NCBI GenBank assembly: GCA_947565505.1
Contig: CANOGH010000002.1
Coordinates: 1-34,965, forward strand
From: an uncultured Candidatus Saccharibacteria bacterium
GTDB taxonomy: Bacteria > Patescibacteriota > Saccharimonadia > Saccharimonadales > Saccharimonadaceae
Reading direction: 5' to 3'
DNA: 34,965 nucleotides
Shown here: piece after piece, positions 33,803 to 34,965 of the stretch
Numbering within the stretch: position 1 is the first letter of the stretch
How the letters are laid out: each line of letters begins with the position of its first letter
Notes under the pieces: generated by a model
The model's input: the letters and a program-made list of their open reading frames with translations, nothing else
Databases searched by the model: none
What the model was told of the DNA's origin: nothing
Program-made: the position numbers and the translations under genes

Positions 33803-33988
33803 GGAGTTATGTGGCACCCATGCTGCGTCTAGTGATGCTTAACACGCTAGTCATTACTAGGTCAAGTTCCTCCGTATTTGTATAGGACCTGATTAAAGGT
33901 GTCTTTTAGTTGACTTGGCATGCTTAAAAAGCTATTATTAAAATTTAATGCTCTTAACTTTCGCATTCAACTGAATCGTTCCTTAAAA

Positions 33989-34965
33989 TTATCTAACTAA
34001 ACAGCGAACGGAAAAACCATACCAATGACTATATATTCGGTTAAGATTAAAATAATTTTCAGCAATATATAAGTTATAGGCTGCAGTAGATATATCTGCA
34101 ATGTCTGCTTTCTCAGCTGGACCAGCGGTACTATACCAATAGACTGCGTGGCTTCCAACGGTTCTAGAATTACCATAGTTTAAGTCGACATCTCCCGCTC
34201 GTGCGAAATATAATGGTGTAGTTGCAATATTATTACCATTTTGTTCGGCTGATCCAGAGAAAGCTTCTGATATTTCTAAGCCATAGCTATTTAACAAACG
34301 ATAGAATGTCCCATTATTTTTTTCTAACGTTAGATCATTCATTCCGCTTTTTGGTAACCCCCATCCCTTTGGGCAAATGGAGCCTGATGCGTTCCACGGG
34401 CTAGTAGTAGTTGAGCTATTTTCCCCTCCCGTCCCAGCCGTCGCCGTATTCCACTGATAATAATTACCAATCAGGTAGTGTGGGTCATATTCTCCACCTT
34501 GAGAAAAATCATTCACATTGTTAGGCTTGACGGCTACCAAAGTCTGAAGGTCGAAGGCCCCGGTTACGCCGACTTCATAAATATCTTGATTATATTTAGC
34601 ATTGTGAGTTGGAGCAAACCACGTGCCAGGCTGAATACTGTAAGTAGGTTTCCAATTTACTGACTCAACATCAACAGTATTTTTGCATTGGGCTAGTTTT
34701 TGTCCAGGAAAAGCTGAATTAAAGATATCATCAAGATCAGAATTTATTGGCATGTAACAAGTAGTTCCTACTGCTGGTGTAGCCAAAACGATTTCGCCTA
34801 AGTTCCAGGAACGCGTGGCTGTGCTTGGAATTGGAATTGTATCGCCGGTGCTTTCTTCGGTCTCTTCTTGGTCTCTGGGATTTTCCGTCTCTGGTATACT
34901 AGTTTCCGTCACGCTTGGCGGATACTGACTAGACTGATTCCAATCAGTCGTAATGTCAGTATCCG
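33989..34965 (-). CDS. FISUMP-domain surface protein, 5' end outside the window
   Basis: The minus-strand frame is open to the window edge, so the start and any signal peptide are missing; about 325 residues are seen. An acidic Thr/Ser/Pro/Glu-rich stretch (TETSIPETENPRDQEETEES) is probably a stalk. The C-terminal part has the FISUMP pattern: CPKGWGLPKSGMNDL, an FARAGDVDLNYGNSRTVGSH block, YWYST, AYNLYI and the ending GFSVRCLVR. This type of C-type-lectin-like domain is frequent in Saccharibacteria and is thought to be exposed at the surface. A remnant of the same family lies at 20203-20391. Function in host contact is an inference. Confidence 0.8.
   Translation of the reverse strand, partial: DTDITTDWNQSSQYPPSVTETSIPETENPRDQEETEESTGDTIPIPSTATRSWNLGEIVLATPAVGTTCYMPINSDLDDIFNSAFPGQKLAQCKNTVDVESVNWKPTYSIQPGTWFAPTHNAKYNQDIYEVGVTGAFDLQTLVAVKPNNVNDFSQGGEYDPHYLIGNYYQWNTATAGTGGENSSTTTSPWNASGSICPKGWGLPKSGMNDLTLEKNNGTFYRLLNSYGLEISEAFSGSAEQNGNNIATTPLYFARAGDVDLNYGNSRTVGSHAVYWYSTAGPAEKADIADISTAAYNLYIAENYFNLNRIYSHWYGFSVRCLVR

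Overview
The window looks like part of a small Patescibacteria (CPR) genome, most likely Candidatus Saccharibacteria (TM7). This is inferred from gene content, since there is no rRNA here. Supporting signs are a single-chain glycyl-tRNA synthetase, an LemA/HtpX pair, FISUMP-type surface proteins, many short membrane-anchored unknown proteins, envelope thiol-redox proteins, standard genetic code (TGA ends several genes) and very compact promoters. Nearly every promoter I can see has an extended -10 of the form TGnTAnnnT. In about nine cases the -10 lies only 6-9 nt from the start codon, so the mRNA should be leaderless or nearly so.

Layout. 1-3.1 kb: xseB, an anchored PsbP-like protein, then a minus-strand operon of soluble histidine kinase, receiver-only regulator and recO. 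3.2-5.7 kb: two unrecognised coupled ORFs behind a strong stereotyped promoter, then a decayed locus. 5.8-8.8 kb: rarA, ppa and a third unrecognised ORF behind a near-copy of the same promoter. 8.8-10.5 kb: structured intergenic DNA and glyS. 10.5-15.1 kb: a five-gene minus-strand envelope operon running from an OmpA-like protein, through three membrane or coiled-coil proteins, to an anchored SNase-type nuclease. 15.1-16.2 kb: no protein gene, but a rod-shaped 6S-like RNA candidate and a second structured transcript candidate. 16.2-20.2 kb: glyA, tRNA-Phe, a glutamate-racemase-like protein lacking both catalytic cysteines, and hisS. 20.2-21.2 kb: a FISUMP gene remnant and a promoter-leader repeat. 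21.2-24.5 kb: a thiol-redox pair, a small-RNA candidate, an orphan C5-cytosine methyltransferase and tRNA-Leu. 25-27.8 kb: a small membrane protein, an FMN-oxidase-like protein, an anchored rhodanese-like protein and a double-thioredoxin protein. 27.9-30.6 kb: tRNA-Cys, lemA, htpX and a multi-pass membrane protein. 30.7-33.8 kb: ligA with unusual sequence and a DUF3800 protein. The end holds the 3' part of a FISUMP surface protein that runs off the window.

Most notable: (1) a 94-bp perfect inverted repeat linking the 3' end of the methyltransferase gene to the spacer behind recO, 22.6 kb away; (2) the envelope nuclease operon; (3) two unassigned structured RNA candidates between that operon and glyA; (4) a family of nearly identical promoter-leader modules in front of unknown or decayed genes, with a related antisense promoter inside a unique insertion in ligA; (5) ligA without zinc-finger cysteines and a MurI-like protein without catalytic cysteines. 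All functional statements come from reading the sequence; no database search was run.
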